From Litoditis marina (Eukaryota > Nematoda > Chromadorea > Rhabditida > Rhabditidae), in NCBI GenBank assembly GCA_964036275.1, contig OZ038435.1:13617634-13681633 (forward strand): a stretch of 64,000 nucleotides of DNA. Reading direction: 5' to 3'. Within the stretch, counting starts at the first letter, position 1. Each line of letters opens with the position of its first letter. This document shows positions 51,619 to 63,293 of the stretch, piece after piece. The notes beneath the pieces are model-generated. The model searched no databases. It saw nothing but the letters and a program-made list of their open reading frames with translations, and had not been told where the DNA came from. A program made the translations under genes and the position numbers.

Positions 51619-52331
51619 ATTTACATTCATCGAACTCACTTAATCACTCTTTTTTTTTGAAATAATGAGAATAAGACCGATATTAGTGAATATTTGAAAT
51701 TTTATATCACAGACTAGTGGGTCGCGCGGCTCCCGCCGCGCGTCCCGCTAGCTGGGGTGCCCCCCAGACCCCCGCGTGTTTGTCATGTTTGAAATTGCAG
51801 AAAAAAGTTAAGGCATCAAAGATCATGTTGACAGTTTTCGTCATGTGACTCATCATGTAACTTGTGACGTCATCAATTTTGAAGGTGAAAATCAACAATG
51901 TATATCTCGCGAACGACTGAACGTTCTTTCGATATTTGTTCACGATAGAGCACTACTCATCAATGAATCTTCACACTGAAATAATTGTACTTGTTCAACC
52001 CTTTTGAAAATTTGGCAAACAAAAATTCGTTATTTCTCGAGAAGAAAGCATTTTCTCTCAACTTCTTTCTGATGTAGTTGAGTCTCATACGTAACTCATA
52101 CTGGAAAAAAAATGAGGAAGATTTTTAGTCAGTTTGAAAATTTTCGGACTGTTTTTGACCATTTTACATCTTCATGTAACTAATCAATAAATCGATATTA
52201 TCGATTTTTCATAATTGAAAGTCATAATCATCTTATTTACATTCATCGAACTCACTTAATCACTTTTTTTGAAATAATGAGAATAAAACCGATATTAGTC
52301 GCATGAATATTCGGAATTTTGTATCACACAG
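51619..52331. repeat. Direct repeats of about 96 bp flanking a 0.5-kb segment
   Basis: The segment TTATTTACATTCATCGAACT...GAATATT..ATCACA at 51619-51716 recurs at 52232-52331. Between the copies is GC-rich GCGCGGCTCCCGCCGCGC (near 51724) and AT-rich sequence. It looks like a tandem segmental duplication or repeat-mediated insertion. Confidence 0.75.
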
Positions 52332-52975
52332 TATGGTGGGTGCCAAATATATGAATTTCTGCCTCTCGCCGGAATCGAACCTGCGAGCAAAAGATTCGTA
52401 GTACTCTGAAGCCTGAACGCTAGTAGATACGCGAGGAAAAAACCCGATGTTGATATCAACTAGGGAATCTACTAGCGTTTCGGGTTACGGTAGCTGAAGT
52501 ACTGACCCGGGCAACGGTTATTCTTAAATTTCATATTGAATGTTAGAAACTTAATAAATTAAGCTTTTACCAAAAATAAAGTACTTAAAATAAATACTTC
52601 CGAAATAGTTATACATTTATTGCCATTTTGTACAACTATTGTTGTTAAGCAATAACGCGATTTGATGGATTGTCGTTTTGTGAATACAGCTCCCCTATAA
52701 ACGCCAGTGTGTCGTATCTGGTACAGGTTACGCGATTGCCGCAAGGGTGGGAATATGCCATATGGCCGCGTGAATACCGTAAGACCTTGGAAAACTACTA
52801 GATTATTTTTCAGAGCTAGCGTATCTACTAGCGTTCAGGCTTCAGAGTAGGCAGCTAACCACTGCGCTAATAGAGGGCATAACGGGCATGTTTTGCTTTG
52901 AAGTCAAATACATGTCTGCGTTCACAGCGGAAAGAGAAATATACAGTACCCTTCCGCCATTCCGTTGGCGACGAC
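52328..52975 (-). repeat. tRNA-derived SINE-like repeat, copy 2 (interrupted)
   Basis: On the minus strand, B box GGTTCGATTCCGGC and A box TAGCGCAGTGGTTAGC are separated by a 444-bp insertion at 52404-52847. The flanking halves join cleanly and then match copy 3. The far end GTTGGCGACGACT also matches. Confidence 0.85.
52404..52847. mobile_element. 444-bp TA-flanked MITE inserted in a SINE
   Basis: A perfect 29-bp inverted repeat starts CTCTGAAGCCTGAACGCTAG at 52404-52432, with its complement at 52819-52847. TA flanks both sides (52402-52403 and 52848-52849), as for Tc1/mariner-type insertions. Removing it with one TA restores the SINE reading seen at 57258. There is no transposase. Confidence 0.9.
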
Positions 52976-54509
52976 TATAAACTAGTCTATCTTTGTTCTA
53001 CCTACAGAAACGAAATTTTGTTCTCGGCCTGCTGACTTTACTGTGAAAAGTCTAAAACAGTTCTGACTTCTTAACAACATACAAGTTAGAAATCACACTG
53101 TTCGCAACGTCCACGCCAACGAGCATTTGTAGTTTTTACGAACTAAAGCATGTCACTGTTTCAGACAATCTATGAAATGCTCGTTTGTTGGTATTTGAAA
53201 GCCACTTGTACGTCACACTATCTTTTATTAATGCTAAGTTGGATTAGTTCGTGTGATAAATCTGCGTAATACTATCCCGAGAGACGGTGAATCAAACCTT
53301 GATTACGTCGAGAAGTTATGTGTAACGACTGTATCCAACGACTGTTCAAGTTCCGTGTTTCGTCTTGGTTGAGTTGGAAATTTCCCCGCTCGTAAATAGT
53401 CCGTTTAGATCAAACTACAACGTTTATATAGTTCGTTTCACTCCCACTGAGACTAGCTGGCATGGAGCCAAGATTTTCGGATGACCATTTTTTAGAGGAA
53501 ACATAAGCATTCCTGAAACTTTTCCATTCACGTGTTTTCATGAAAGTGGACAAACGCTAACAGAAATGTGCGGTTTTTCGAAAAACTCCAAAGCGGTGAA
53601 AAGTAGCCTGGAATATTCATTGGCATGCTGCCAAGCGTCAGTAGGAATGACAGAAACTTTATGGTCTACTACAACACTATTTGCCCACTATTCCCATACT
53701 AACTACCGTGACTAGAATCATCAGGTCTGTATTGTAGTTCGAACTACATACACGGCTCTGAAAATTAATATATGTACCGGGAATATGGCAAAAATGGGTA
53801 TTTAACGTCATTCGGAGAGGATACTTAGTAGTTTACGCGTGGTACAAACCTTCATGACACTCACGTTCCGAAATGAATGAAACTCAGGTGGTTCAAACTA
53901 CAAACATAGAACATAGAAACACAGAATACCCTTTTCATCATCTCATTTTTCTCTTACATTTCTCCAATTGGAGTGCCACATCTAAAGACGTGGAGAGCCA
54001 CGTGTTAAATCGCGAAATTTGCGGAAAACTACACATTTTACATGTATTATAGTCATTCTTGTTTTTGGAACAACAATGCTGACAAGCATTGTTTGAAACG
54101 GTTCTCAGAACAACCTAATAAGAAAACTGTCCCGCGCAAAAAGTGGGTTCAGTTGCAGAGTATGTTTGTTTTTCTGCTTATCACCTTTCTCTCGATTATT
54201 CCTTTCGACAAAAACTGAGAGAAATGGTATATGCTGAGTTCACGCTTTCAGTTTTCTCAGTTTTCATGTATTTCTCAAGTTCTACGTGATAATACAGTTG
54301 ACTACAAGTATAGCAACACTGGAAATGACTTTCATACCTGTTGTGAAAATGTGCAAAGGATCTGTTAGTGAAATGCGAAGTCACGTGATACGGGAGAGCT
54401 CGTCATTATTCGTATTAATCGTGAATGTAAAACAAACCAATTCATTACTGCTTACGTTCTTACAGACAATTCTTCAGGTGTAATCTTCACATTTCACCAG
54501 TGCAGGCTC

Positions 54510-54640
54510 TATACTATGAGTGAAATAAATAGTTACGTATAGTTATCATTCTAATGAGGGATCGTGCACTTTTTCTTCGCATGTTTCTGAGTTCTGCTGT
54601 GTTTAACATGTTTCACATGACTCTGCATTGACTAACAGTC
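54510..54640. mobile_element. Short TCACGTGA-type MITE, copy 2
   Basis: It carries TATACTATGAGTGAAATAAA, GTGCACTTTTTC, TTTCTGAGTTCTGCTGTGTT and TTTCACATGACTC. These are the same blocks as the copy at 58573 and, inverted, the copy at 25544. Confidence 0.7.
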
Positions 54641-54666
54641 AAAAAGACAATTTACAGTTTTTCCAG

Positions 54667-54782
54667 GAACTCCGACTTTCCGATGCCAACCGCACAATGA
54701 AGAACACATTCGCCCGTTATTCCCTGACCATTCCGTCGATTCCCGAAAATGTCGTCGACTCACTCCGGAGGTGGAACGAGTG
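54667..54782 (+). CDS. Unrecognised gene, exon at 54667
   Basis: Acceptor GTTTTTCCAG, donor GTAGGTCA. GC-biased third positions contrast with the flanks. Confidence 0.65.
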
Positions 54783-57700
54783 GTAGGTCAAAAGTTATAT
54801 TAAGTTCAAATCCAACTTTTCTCGTCAACGTGCATAAGAAAGTACAGTAATAATGATTATGTTCACGTTTTTTCCTCTTTTTTTTCAAGTTCACGGTCAA
54901 ATTCTTTTTCCTTTTTTCAATTTCTGAAAACTTCTCAAAATCTAATTTCTCCGCTCAAGCTCGCAGTAAAATTAAAAGCGAATCTAACTTTGCATTTACG
55001 TTCGAAAAATTGTTGCGTAGTTCAAGTCACACGTAGCTTTTGTGACCTTCACATATCAAAAAGTTGATTAGACGCTAGAAGTCTCAAGACTATGTGGTAG
55101 ATATCCACGTTTGATTGAAACAGACAATACATCCAGGCGTTATTAGTTATACTATTAGTTAATTGCACAGTCACGTGAAACATGTTGAACACCGTACAAC
55201 TCGGAAACGTGCAATGACAAACTGCACGATAGCTCATTAGAGTGCTTAGTTTACGTGACTATTCAATTTACTTCTAGTGTATGTGCCACCTGTGCAGGTC
55301 TTCAATTCGTTTCCTAGTCCATTTGGGTCTTCTTATATTCAATCGGAGATACATTATTAATAATCTCGACCTTTTTATGTTCCGGGTAGAATTTCCGAGC
55401 ACGAACATTTTCAAAGTAGAATCTGTCTGTCTCTTACTTCCTTGTATACTTCTCTCCCCTTCTTCTCCTGCTTTACACACTTTCACAATATTACAGAGAC
55501 TCCATATTATTCACGTGGTTATAACTAGTAATAACAGAGTGACAGTTTAGTAATCATACTTCGAGAGTCTGAGTAAAAATGGGAAATACTATAAAATATC
55601 AAAAATAACCTGCATGATTTCCAAGATTCCGTCCCGTTTTACGTGACCTTTGACCTTTCTTTCTACTTCCTACTCAAAATCGCCAAGTGTTTCCGAACGA
55701 ATTTTGACGACTACAAATGTTTGTTCCCGATACAAATTCCAAATGTAGTTATGCGAATTCGCCGGGCGAAATAATTAATCATGATGTCAATTTCCTCATA
55801 AAACGCGTAATGAGGGCGACTTTTGCACTATTGGCGCTGGACAACATATAATTACATACGTATACTAATTTATTATCAAAATTAACAATTTTATATAGTA
55901 ATAACAGAGATTTTGGAAAAACAAGTATGTTTCTCTTCCTCAGTTACGTTTATGTAGAATGTCATTTCATTGCCCTTTCTGATGCTGCGTATTTTGTGAT
56001 ATATAGTTTGAACAAAAATTTTCTTCACTTCATTCGTTAATCTTTATACGATCCTACTTTATATATTTCTTCATGTTCAATATAAAACTCTCTACAAAAA
56101 CTGCGCCCCAGCCGTATTTGATCTACTTTCACATTGTGACTTCTCGGCTCGCAGCCGGCCTAACTAATTCAAAGGACTAACTCGCATAATTGAGTCCCGC
56201 CCAGAGTTGTTCATTTATTTAACCGAGCGAGGACTCGTCGCCTCAAATCAGCTGGAAACAGGAGCAGTCGGGCAGAAACTCAAAACACCGGAGCGTTGAG
56301 GGAAAACAAGGAAGGTGGTATATAAAATATAGGGTTTTCACTTCTACTGAGACTCCTATAGTAACATTCATCGGTAAAATCAGGCAATTTTGGCCTTCTA
56401 TGATCATAATTTATATTATTTATATAGTGAAAAACACTATCAGTGTCGTTGATGAAGATTTATGAATACTGTGTTTATAATTTGAGCTTCTGGATCACAG
56501 CGTATATTGAATCTAACGATGACACTACAACGAACATTTGTTCATTCTCCAGTTACACCTACTTCTATACCGTAATTTACGAATCCCTCGCATCAATTTA
56601 GAAGGTTGTGAAATTCGTTTCCATTTGATTTGTATCATTCGGGAAGTGCGAACCGTTTCGCAATATTCATCCCACTCAGTTTCAATTGAGGGGGACTAAG
56701 CTGCTTTAGTTCGGGCTCCCCCCCCCCCCACTCTCTATACGTTCAAGTGCTAGGGATTACATTTTGATCTGGAACTTCTCAATGTCACAGACTATTTTGA
56801 TATCAGTAGGCGGCTATTAATACTCTAACCTTCGTTAAAGTGCTCCTCAGTTCAAGTTTACTACTTCACATGAAGTTTCCTGGTCAGTGTAAATCAGAAT
56901 CGGAACTATGTTCGATAAACCCTTGGTTTTCACTAGCAAAAAAGTTTATCATTAATACGGTGAAATAGTTAAAACTTGTTCTTTAAATTCAAACATAACT
57001 CAAACTCTTATTCATTGTGAATTATTACTGGAAAAAAGTTTATTCCACCTAATTATGTTGCACAACGTCAACCTTTATCGCACGACGCCCAGGTGTTTCG
57101 CTTGACGTATATATTACATGAGCTGCTAGGGATTCGCTCTAGATATTATGGAACAACGTCAATAAACCACGCAGTCGGCTTAGCCTTTTGCTACACTTTT
57201 CAATGTAATACCTCCCACATTGCTCGTTCTTACTATTTTCGTATTTGACTTGACTTGCAATGCAGTCGTCGCCAACGGAAAGGAGGAGGGTACTGTATAT
57301 CTCACTTTCAGCTGTGTCTTCACACATGTCTTCGATCCCAAAGCTTGCTCTTCATGTACTCTAATAGCGCAGCGGTTAGCCGCCCTATTACGAATCGTTT
57401 GCTCGCAGGTTCGATTCCGGCAGGAGACAGAAATGTATAAATTTGGCACCCACTATATTCACAGTTCATATCGCAAGCCAACTCGGTTGATGCTGCCCCA
57501 TTTCGATGTGTTTGTACTTTGATTTCGCTGGTTTTTGATCAAACTACACCTCAAATTTGGGCTCAACCTACAAATGTACCATTGGGCTGGTAGTACCAGA
57601 AATGCACCCAAAACGTGCATAATTGTTTGAGCTGGAACGTTTTTCACTTATTCTGTTATAAGTGTCACCTATGCGCAATAATTTTTCATTAGTACTATTA

Positions 57701-60700
57701 TTATTATTATTAGTTATATGATTCCCTTCATTGTTATGAACTCGTTTGCTGTCCGGTCTACTAGTTCCTCACTTACGGATATTATAACTGGATTAGACGT
57801 TTATAAGTGGGGCTAAGGCTCAGTAAAATTATTATTCCGAGTTCCTAAATCACTCAAGAGTTCTGAATTTATCATACGGTTGCAAATTTAGGTTGCTCCT
57901 AAACAATTTATTCGTTTTTTACAACACATGAATGCATGTGAGACTCGAGACGGGGTTTCATAGTTTCACGGTAATCGCTCTCACATCTATTAGTAATATT
58001 GCGAGCAACAAACTCCAACACACAAGATGTTTTCCTAGTTTTTCTTCTCAAAAATCACGTAAAAAAAAGTAAAAATTCACAATTCGGCAATTCTGTAGGT
58101 AAGTGTATTGTCCGGAATTTCCGGTTGCAACACATCTAGTTACTTTACTCGTTACTGTTTTGCGTGTTTTTTACTACGTGATTATTTTTTCCCGTATTCG
58201 TGCTTCAACTACTGTTTTTCTCGATTTTTTTATTTTCTGATTCGCAAAGATGTTACGCTTCCATTAGGGTAATAAATCATCATCAAGAGGTTTTCAGCCC
58301 GTGAAATTTCAAAGACATACTGAAGAAGTTTACGTAACAATAAAAAACTATATGGTATGTTTCACGCTATTAACCCTTTACACTAATATGTTGAACTCTC
58401 CGGTCAAAGTTTGTGGTTTTATTTTATTTTAAAGTTTTGTTGATGTCTTTTGCACTTTTACTACTACAAACTCGGAAAATGTCAAACCAAAGTAATGAAT
58501 TATTCATTATAAATTAACTTCTGATAACTTGATGGATTACAGTGGAAGGGGATCAATTGGCGAAACAGACTATATACTAGAAGTAAAATGGATAGTCACG
58601 TGCAGTTAGCATTCTAAAGAGAAATTGCGCACTTTGTAATTGCACATTTCTGAGTTCTGCTGTGTTTAACATATTTTACGTGACTGTGAAACTGGCTGAA
58701 AGTATACCAACCACCCAACTTGGTTCGGTGTTCCTAGTTGCAAGGAGGGTTTTCAGGGCGCTCAAACGTAATTCCCATATAATTTGTTTTCGTGTTCCGC
58801 TGATTGCTCTGAGGAATGACGTTAAATGAATTGCACACGTTTGAAAATATCTAATTATTGTAAGCTGCACATTTTCCCATTCACTTTGTACGAGATCTGC
58901 TGCAACTTCTCAGAGTTAGGCATAATGCGTGTCATACTATTTTACAAGTTTTGTTGTAAAGTGCACACTTTTCTAATTGCTTTTGTGATTGCATTTGGCA
59001 AGTTTGCCAAAGTTGATCAGACTAACTACACTCTATACACTCCGTTTTCATAAAGGTTTTCTACTTCGGTCAAATGCACAATTGTTCTCTTCTGATCAAA
59101 AATAAAAGAGTGGAATTTCACAGAAAAGTTGAAATAGAAGATATAGTAATAGTAATGGTTATAGTAAAGAAGTGTTTTTTTTTTCAATGAAAAGTGAGAA
59201 CATAGGTCTTCTTATGTTGTTTACATTCTTCAAATTCCCGTAAACTTTATTGGCCCGCAGCAAAACTTCACTCGGGACTGGGAAAATGACGGTGTTTTAT
59301 TTTGAATTAATGAAAACTTTGTATTTTCTAAACATTTTATTTCATTAAGTATTCCGCGAGTCATTCATCTGCTCGTTTTTCATGAGAAAAAGCCGAGTGC
59401 CAGCTGGGTCTGCATTTATTCATTGCCTCTAGTCGTGCATATTGCCTTATGCATGTACACGGATGGTGGCTCTCTTTCTCTCCTCTCTCTTTCTCTCCTC
59501 TCCCTTTCTCTTCATTTCTCTAGTCATTTTCTCTTACTGTAACTCTCTTTCTTGCTCTTTCTCTCTATTTCTCGCTCTTTCTCTCACTTTCTGCTCTCTT
59601 CTCCTCTGTCTTACCACTCTTTTTTTTAAATTTACTTGTTCTCTCTTCTCCACCGTCTCTGACTGTCTCTCTCTTTCTTCCTCTCCTCACCCATTATCTT
59701 TCCTTCTATCTACCTCTTTTTCTCTCTCTCCCCTTTTAGTCTCTCTCTCGTGCATATTGCCTTATGCATGTATATGTAGCTGTAGCCTGAGGGCAATTCC
59801 CTCTCCTCTCTCTGTACCCTCCGATATTCACGTGCTCTCTACCCATATAGCCGGAGGGTATTGATTTTCAGATGCTTTCTGTGTGCTCTTGAACCCAGTA
59901 AAGGGGGGATGGTACACTCTTGATTATAGCCATACATTTTCTCGTTACCGCTTTATTATGCATGTTTTTCACGAAGACTCGACATGCAGCCAACCTTTTC
60001 ACTAGCAAGTTGCGAAATAGTCTGCACGACTAGTCTAGGGCATGGTCACGCGAAGGCCGTGAACAACATCGTAATTCAGAAACGTGTCTTATTGAGTGCA
60101 CGTTTTCTAACATTGTTTCACGTCTCACGTTACTTTATGATCCATTTCTCGGTTTAATGTGCTCTTTCCATTCATGTAAACCATACAAAACTGTCTACTT
60201 TTCTTTTGACGATTTATTAAACAGAACTGTAATTTTACTTCACGAAAAAAAGTACCTCATTGATTTTTTAATGAATTTCGTTTTCCAATTGTAGTTAAAC
60301 AATGTATTTCTGATATTGATACTGTATTTTATACTATTATTGCAACTATACTTATACCTTCCTGGTCTCAGGTTTACAGTATTTCACTGAGTAGCCTGAA
60401 AAAAACTTCCAAAAAAAAACCAATCACTAGTTTTATCATCTTCCCGGATTTTCTGAACTTGAACCTTGTGTTTTATTTAAGTGGTTGATCTCAAAATGAC
60501 GAAGCTCACGTAATATAACGCGAATTAGCCAGATCTCGTGGGAATTTTCGCTATTAATACTACCAAATGCGTATTTTATCTACGTCAATTTGATTTATCT
60601 CTAAAAAACCGAGTCTTAAACAAAAATCAAAACGCATATTTTCAGTTGAACGTTGGCGGTATAGTGGAGAGTGTTCGCCCCTACCAAACTATTGGGTTTG

Positions 60701-63293
60701 GTTCGGATCTCCCCGAATGTAGAATGTAGTCAATTGTAACTTCTACTTGGACTATTAACTTTATTTGATTTGTTCCATTTACTTGATCACGTATAATAGT
60801 TTTGAACTTTCATGTTCCTGAAACTTTTGATGTGATCCATCAAATCTTCAGTCTGTTATCTTGAGTTCTGAATTGCATTTCGAAGTTCTCAAAAGTTCAA
60901 CTGTTGATTTTCATTCTCACTGAGTGCAATTACGGAAGTTGACTCACTCAAAATCTGTCCCGATTATGTATTATCCTAATTTTTTTGAGATGGGTATTAT
61001 TAACTAAGTGTGTTCATCACTCTTTCAACACCTTTACTTCTGTCGTTGCCGGTCGTTGCTGCGATGAAAAAATATTGTATAAAACATACGGCCCAAACAA
61101 TTGTAATTCGAATTATTCTGTAGTGCGGTCACCCTTCTGAGTTGTAGTCTGTCAACCACATCAGGCATTGTATAGTTCGTTTCACCCATCGATAGCAGTC
61201 AGCCATGCTGGCCGAGCGCACCCTACATTGCAGGCGACTGATCTGGCAGCTTGCCAGTCTTTTCATTACAAATAAAAATCCAAAAAGTGGTTATTTTGAC
61301 AACTTTTTGTGCGATAAAATTAGGTTTGAAAAACAGCCAGAAAAGATGTTTGGATATCACTGTTTTTATTTTCGGCCATCATGTTCAGATGGCCGGCTGC
61401 TTGTGGGCGCCGCGCCACCTATCCGAGCGGAGTTCAATACCCAGCTGGTGCACAATTTTGATTAGGCTGATCGCTGTTGGAAACTTTCCAACACAATGGA
61501 CTCCGCCCACTAAAATGTACTGTACCTGGCTGCTATCGATGGGTGAAACGAACTATAGCAAAGTCTCCTAAAAAGGTCAGCTCCGAGCTGGACTATCTGG
61601 ACACTACCTAACCCAGTGACCATCAGTTCTGTTTCTAACGACAGCGTGTGTTTGCCAGAACTAACTCGATGCAGAAAGATTGTTTTCTTCAAGTTTCAAC
61701 TAACTATATAATGAGCATTGAGGTTGGAAAGCTGCCAAAGCCCCATTAAAAATGACGAGAACTATAGTATCAGTGGCATCATTGTCTGATAAGAAAATCA
61801 CACACGTTTCATCCTATTACGTTTCCAATCGGAAAATTAGTCCATTATTCATCGTTTTGATTGACGAGCTTCACCATGGCGTAATTTCCTTTCTGAGTGA
61901 TTCATCTTTTTCCCTGAATTTCGCTTTTCATGCCCTCTATTGATCAACTTTTTTGTTCTCATTAATTACAAGTTCAGTTTACAGCTTTTGCACTTTTTCT
62001 TAGAGGGGAACCGAATGGAAGCAAAAGTTCACAAACGTTATAAGAACGTGATCTTAACGTAAATATTTGGTTGATTATTAAGAACTCTCCTGACATATAA
62101 GCATTTTCTTCTGGTTACGTTATTGTACATATATAGTATAATGGACATGGTTTAGCAGGCATTTTATAGCCGGTTGTCCATGTTTTCACGTGAAATCTTC
62201 ATTAAATTAATTCCTTCGTTCTCGTTTCTTTGAAATTGAATCATGTTATCACCATAATTCATTTACACATGACACATGATATATGATGACACATGATATA
62301 TTTTATAAAATCAGAATAGTTAGTTACTGTGTCATGCGGGATGATTTCCTATGTTATCATCATGATTATTTTTAGTTTATATTTTTCTAAAATAGAATTG
62401 CTCTTAGTTACCGTAAATTGCAGGATGGTCGGAGATCCGGACCGCCCGTTGGTCTCGCCGCGATCTCATTTGACTGCCTCCAGCATGGTTCGGCAACAGG
62501 TATCCTGTTGTTCTTAATAATCTAAATAACTACAAACTATAGTACAAATTGCTTAAAAAGTGCCGAATCAAACTATATACACAATAGAACTCAGTGAACA
62601 AAAGGTCGAATTCAATAAAACAATAGAACAAAAGGTCGAATTCAAGAAAACAATATATTTAGAGTTGAACTACTTGAGATGCGGTCATAATAGAGAACTA
62701 TGAAAGAGAAAAGTTTCCAATTATATGAGGAACGAAGTTGAGGTTTATTAGGTTGAATCGTTTGCTCTCTAAATCTTCATGTGTTTTATAGGCAGTGATT
62801 AGGGTTGTTAAAGTCGCACTCGACACTCGACTCGACTCGAAAAAACTCGAAAATTTTCGAGTCGAGTCGAACTCGAATCTCGAAAACTCGAAATTCTCAA
62901 AAATCGAAAACTCGAAAACTTGAAATTTTCCAAAAATTGACAACTCGAAAACTCGAAAACTCGAAAGTTCGATTTTTCGTCAAACTCGAAAACTCGAAAA
63001 CTCGAAAACTCGAAATTTTGAACTCCATTAACAACCCTAGCAGTGATCAAAACTATATTGTTGTTTGAATTCGATACACGCCATTATTCACAAACTATAA
63101 CTGAAAAGCAACTCACTCCTCAAACTCAAACTCAAACTACAAACACTTCAAAATTGGAAGCCGTGCACCGTAAGCACCTGTTTTGGTAAGAGCGAACCAG
63201 AATATGAACTACTTGTTTTAGAGTGACACGACGGGGGTTCGTCGATTGGTCCGTTCTAGTGCTGTGGAAGATGATCAGGGACCCTCGAATCAG
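54667..63293 (+). CDS. Unrecognised gene, first visible exons (continues past 63293)
   Basis: Exons 54667-54782, 62424-62499 and 63222-63293 join in phase (2, 0, 0) with GT-AG sites. The visible peptide runs ELRLSDANRTMKNTFARYSL ... SLRRWNEW, then MVGDPDRPLVSPRSHLTASS ..., then SDTTGVRRLVRSSAVEDD.... The other frame open through exons 1 and 2 hits a stop at the start of exon 3. Translation may start at ATG 54697 if the acceptor at 54666 receives a spliced leader, or in an upstream exon. The peptide is basic and Ser/Arg-rich with no domain I recognise. The 7.6-kb intron is unusually long and full of repeats. The rest of the gene lies outside the window. Confidence 0.6.
55148..55281. mobile_element. 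Short TCACGTGA-type MITE, copy 3
   Basis: Left TATACTATTAGTTAATTGCA then CAGTCACGTGAAACATG; right TTACGTGACTATTCAATTTA then CTTCTAGTGTA. It is close to the copy at 25544 in sequence and orientation. Confidence 0.8.
57258..57457 (+). repeat. tRNA-derived SINE-like repeat, copy 3
   Basis: A-box-like TAGCGCAGCGGTTAGC (57365-57380) and B box GGTTCGATTCC (57408-57418) have tRNA spacing, followed by a tail ending ATAAATTTGGCACCCACTAT. The acceptor stem does not pair well, so this is a tRNA-derived element and not a functional tRNA. It is the most intact of the three copies. Confidence 0.82.
58573..58706. mobile_element. Short TCACGTGA-type MITE, copy 4
   Basis: Left TATACTAGAAGTAAAATGGA then TAGTCACGTGCAG; right TTTTACGTGACTGTGAAACT then ending AGTATA. 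It is inverted relative to the copy at 25544. Confidence 0.8.
59466..59755 (+). repeat. CT-rich tract
   Basis: About 290 bp of polypyrimidine, flanked on both sides by TCGTGCATATTGCCTTATGC (near 59433 and 59749). The direct flanking repeat suggests slippage or duplication. Confidence 0.9.
61171..61557. mobile_element. 387-bp TA-ended MITE
   Basis: Perfect 28-bp inverted repeats TATAGTTCGTTTCACCCATC... at 61171-61198 and 61530-61557. The inner ends carry GGCCGAGCGC and GATGGCCGGC. The small frames inside (61205-61571) are not supported as genes. Confidence 0.85.
62424..62499 (+). CDS. Unrecognised gene, second exon
   Basis: Acceptor TAAATTGCAG, donor GTATCC. It encodes MVGDPDRPLVSPRSHLTASS and MVRQQ in the frame set by the exon at 54667. 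Confidence 0.62.
62800..63039. mobile_element. hAT-type MITE filled with ACTCGAAA repeats
   Basis: Perfect 8-bp target duplication GCAGTGAT (62792-62799 and 63040-63047) flanks TIR TAGGGTTGTTAA. Both the 8-bp duplication and the TAGGGTTG end fit the hAT superfamily. The 240-bp body is a tandem array of ACTCGAAA/TCGAGTCGA. It lies in the intron between two exons of the unrecognised gene. Confidence 0.9.
63222..63293 (+). CDS. Unrecognised gene, third exon
   Basis: Acceptor ACTTGTTTTAG, donor GTTCGTTA, phase 0 to 0. It encodes SDTTGVRRLVRSSAVEDDQG and PSNQ. Confidence 0.58.

Larger units (their letters stand above)
48396..54666. other. Intergenic region with inserted repeats
   Basis: It holds GGTTCGG/CCGAACC-rich sequence near 49610-49820, a fold-back MITE (51128-51297), duplicated segments of about 96 bp (51619-51716 and 52232-52331), and a SINE copy broken by a MITE (52328-52975). 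The minus-strand open frame at 49924-50271 (115 codons) has no recognisable domain or splice context and is left as doubtful. An ATG-open stretch at 54325-54477 ends at CAG/GTGTAA in phase 0 and could be an upstream exon of the next gene. Confidence 0.5.
54783..62423 (+). other. 7.6-kb intron with MITEs and a SINE
   Basis: It contains MITEs at 55148, 58573 and 61171, SINE copy 3 at 57258, C12 at 56718-56729 and a CT tract at 59466-59755. A tRNA-like fragment near 60657-60718 (GGTATAGTGGAGAG ... GGTTCGGATCTCC) sits in the small open frame there. I find no nested gene. AT-rich stretches at 55600-56700 and 57650-58550 show nothing notable. Confidence 0.5.

Noticed and set aside
57358..57425. Functional tRNA gene
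   Set aside because: A and B boxes are present, but the acceptor and anticodon stems do not pair; better explained as a tRNA-derived repeat.
60657..60718. tRNA gene on the plus strand
   Set aside because: Boxes deviate from consensus and the stems are weak; probably a decayed tRNA-like fragment.
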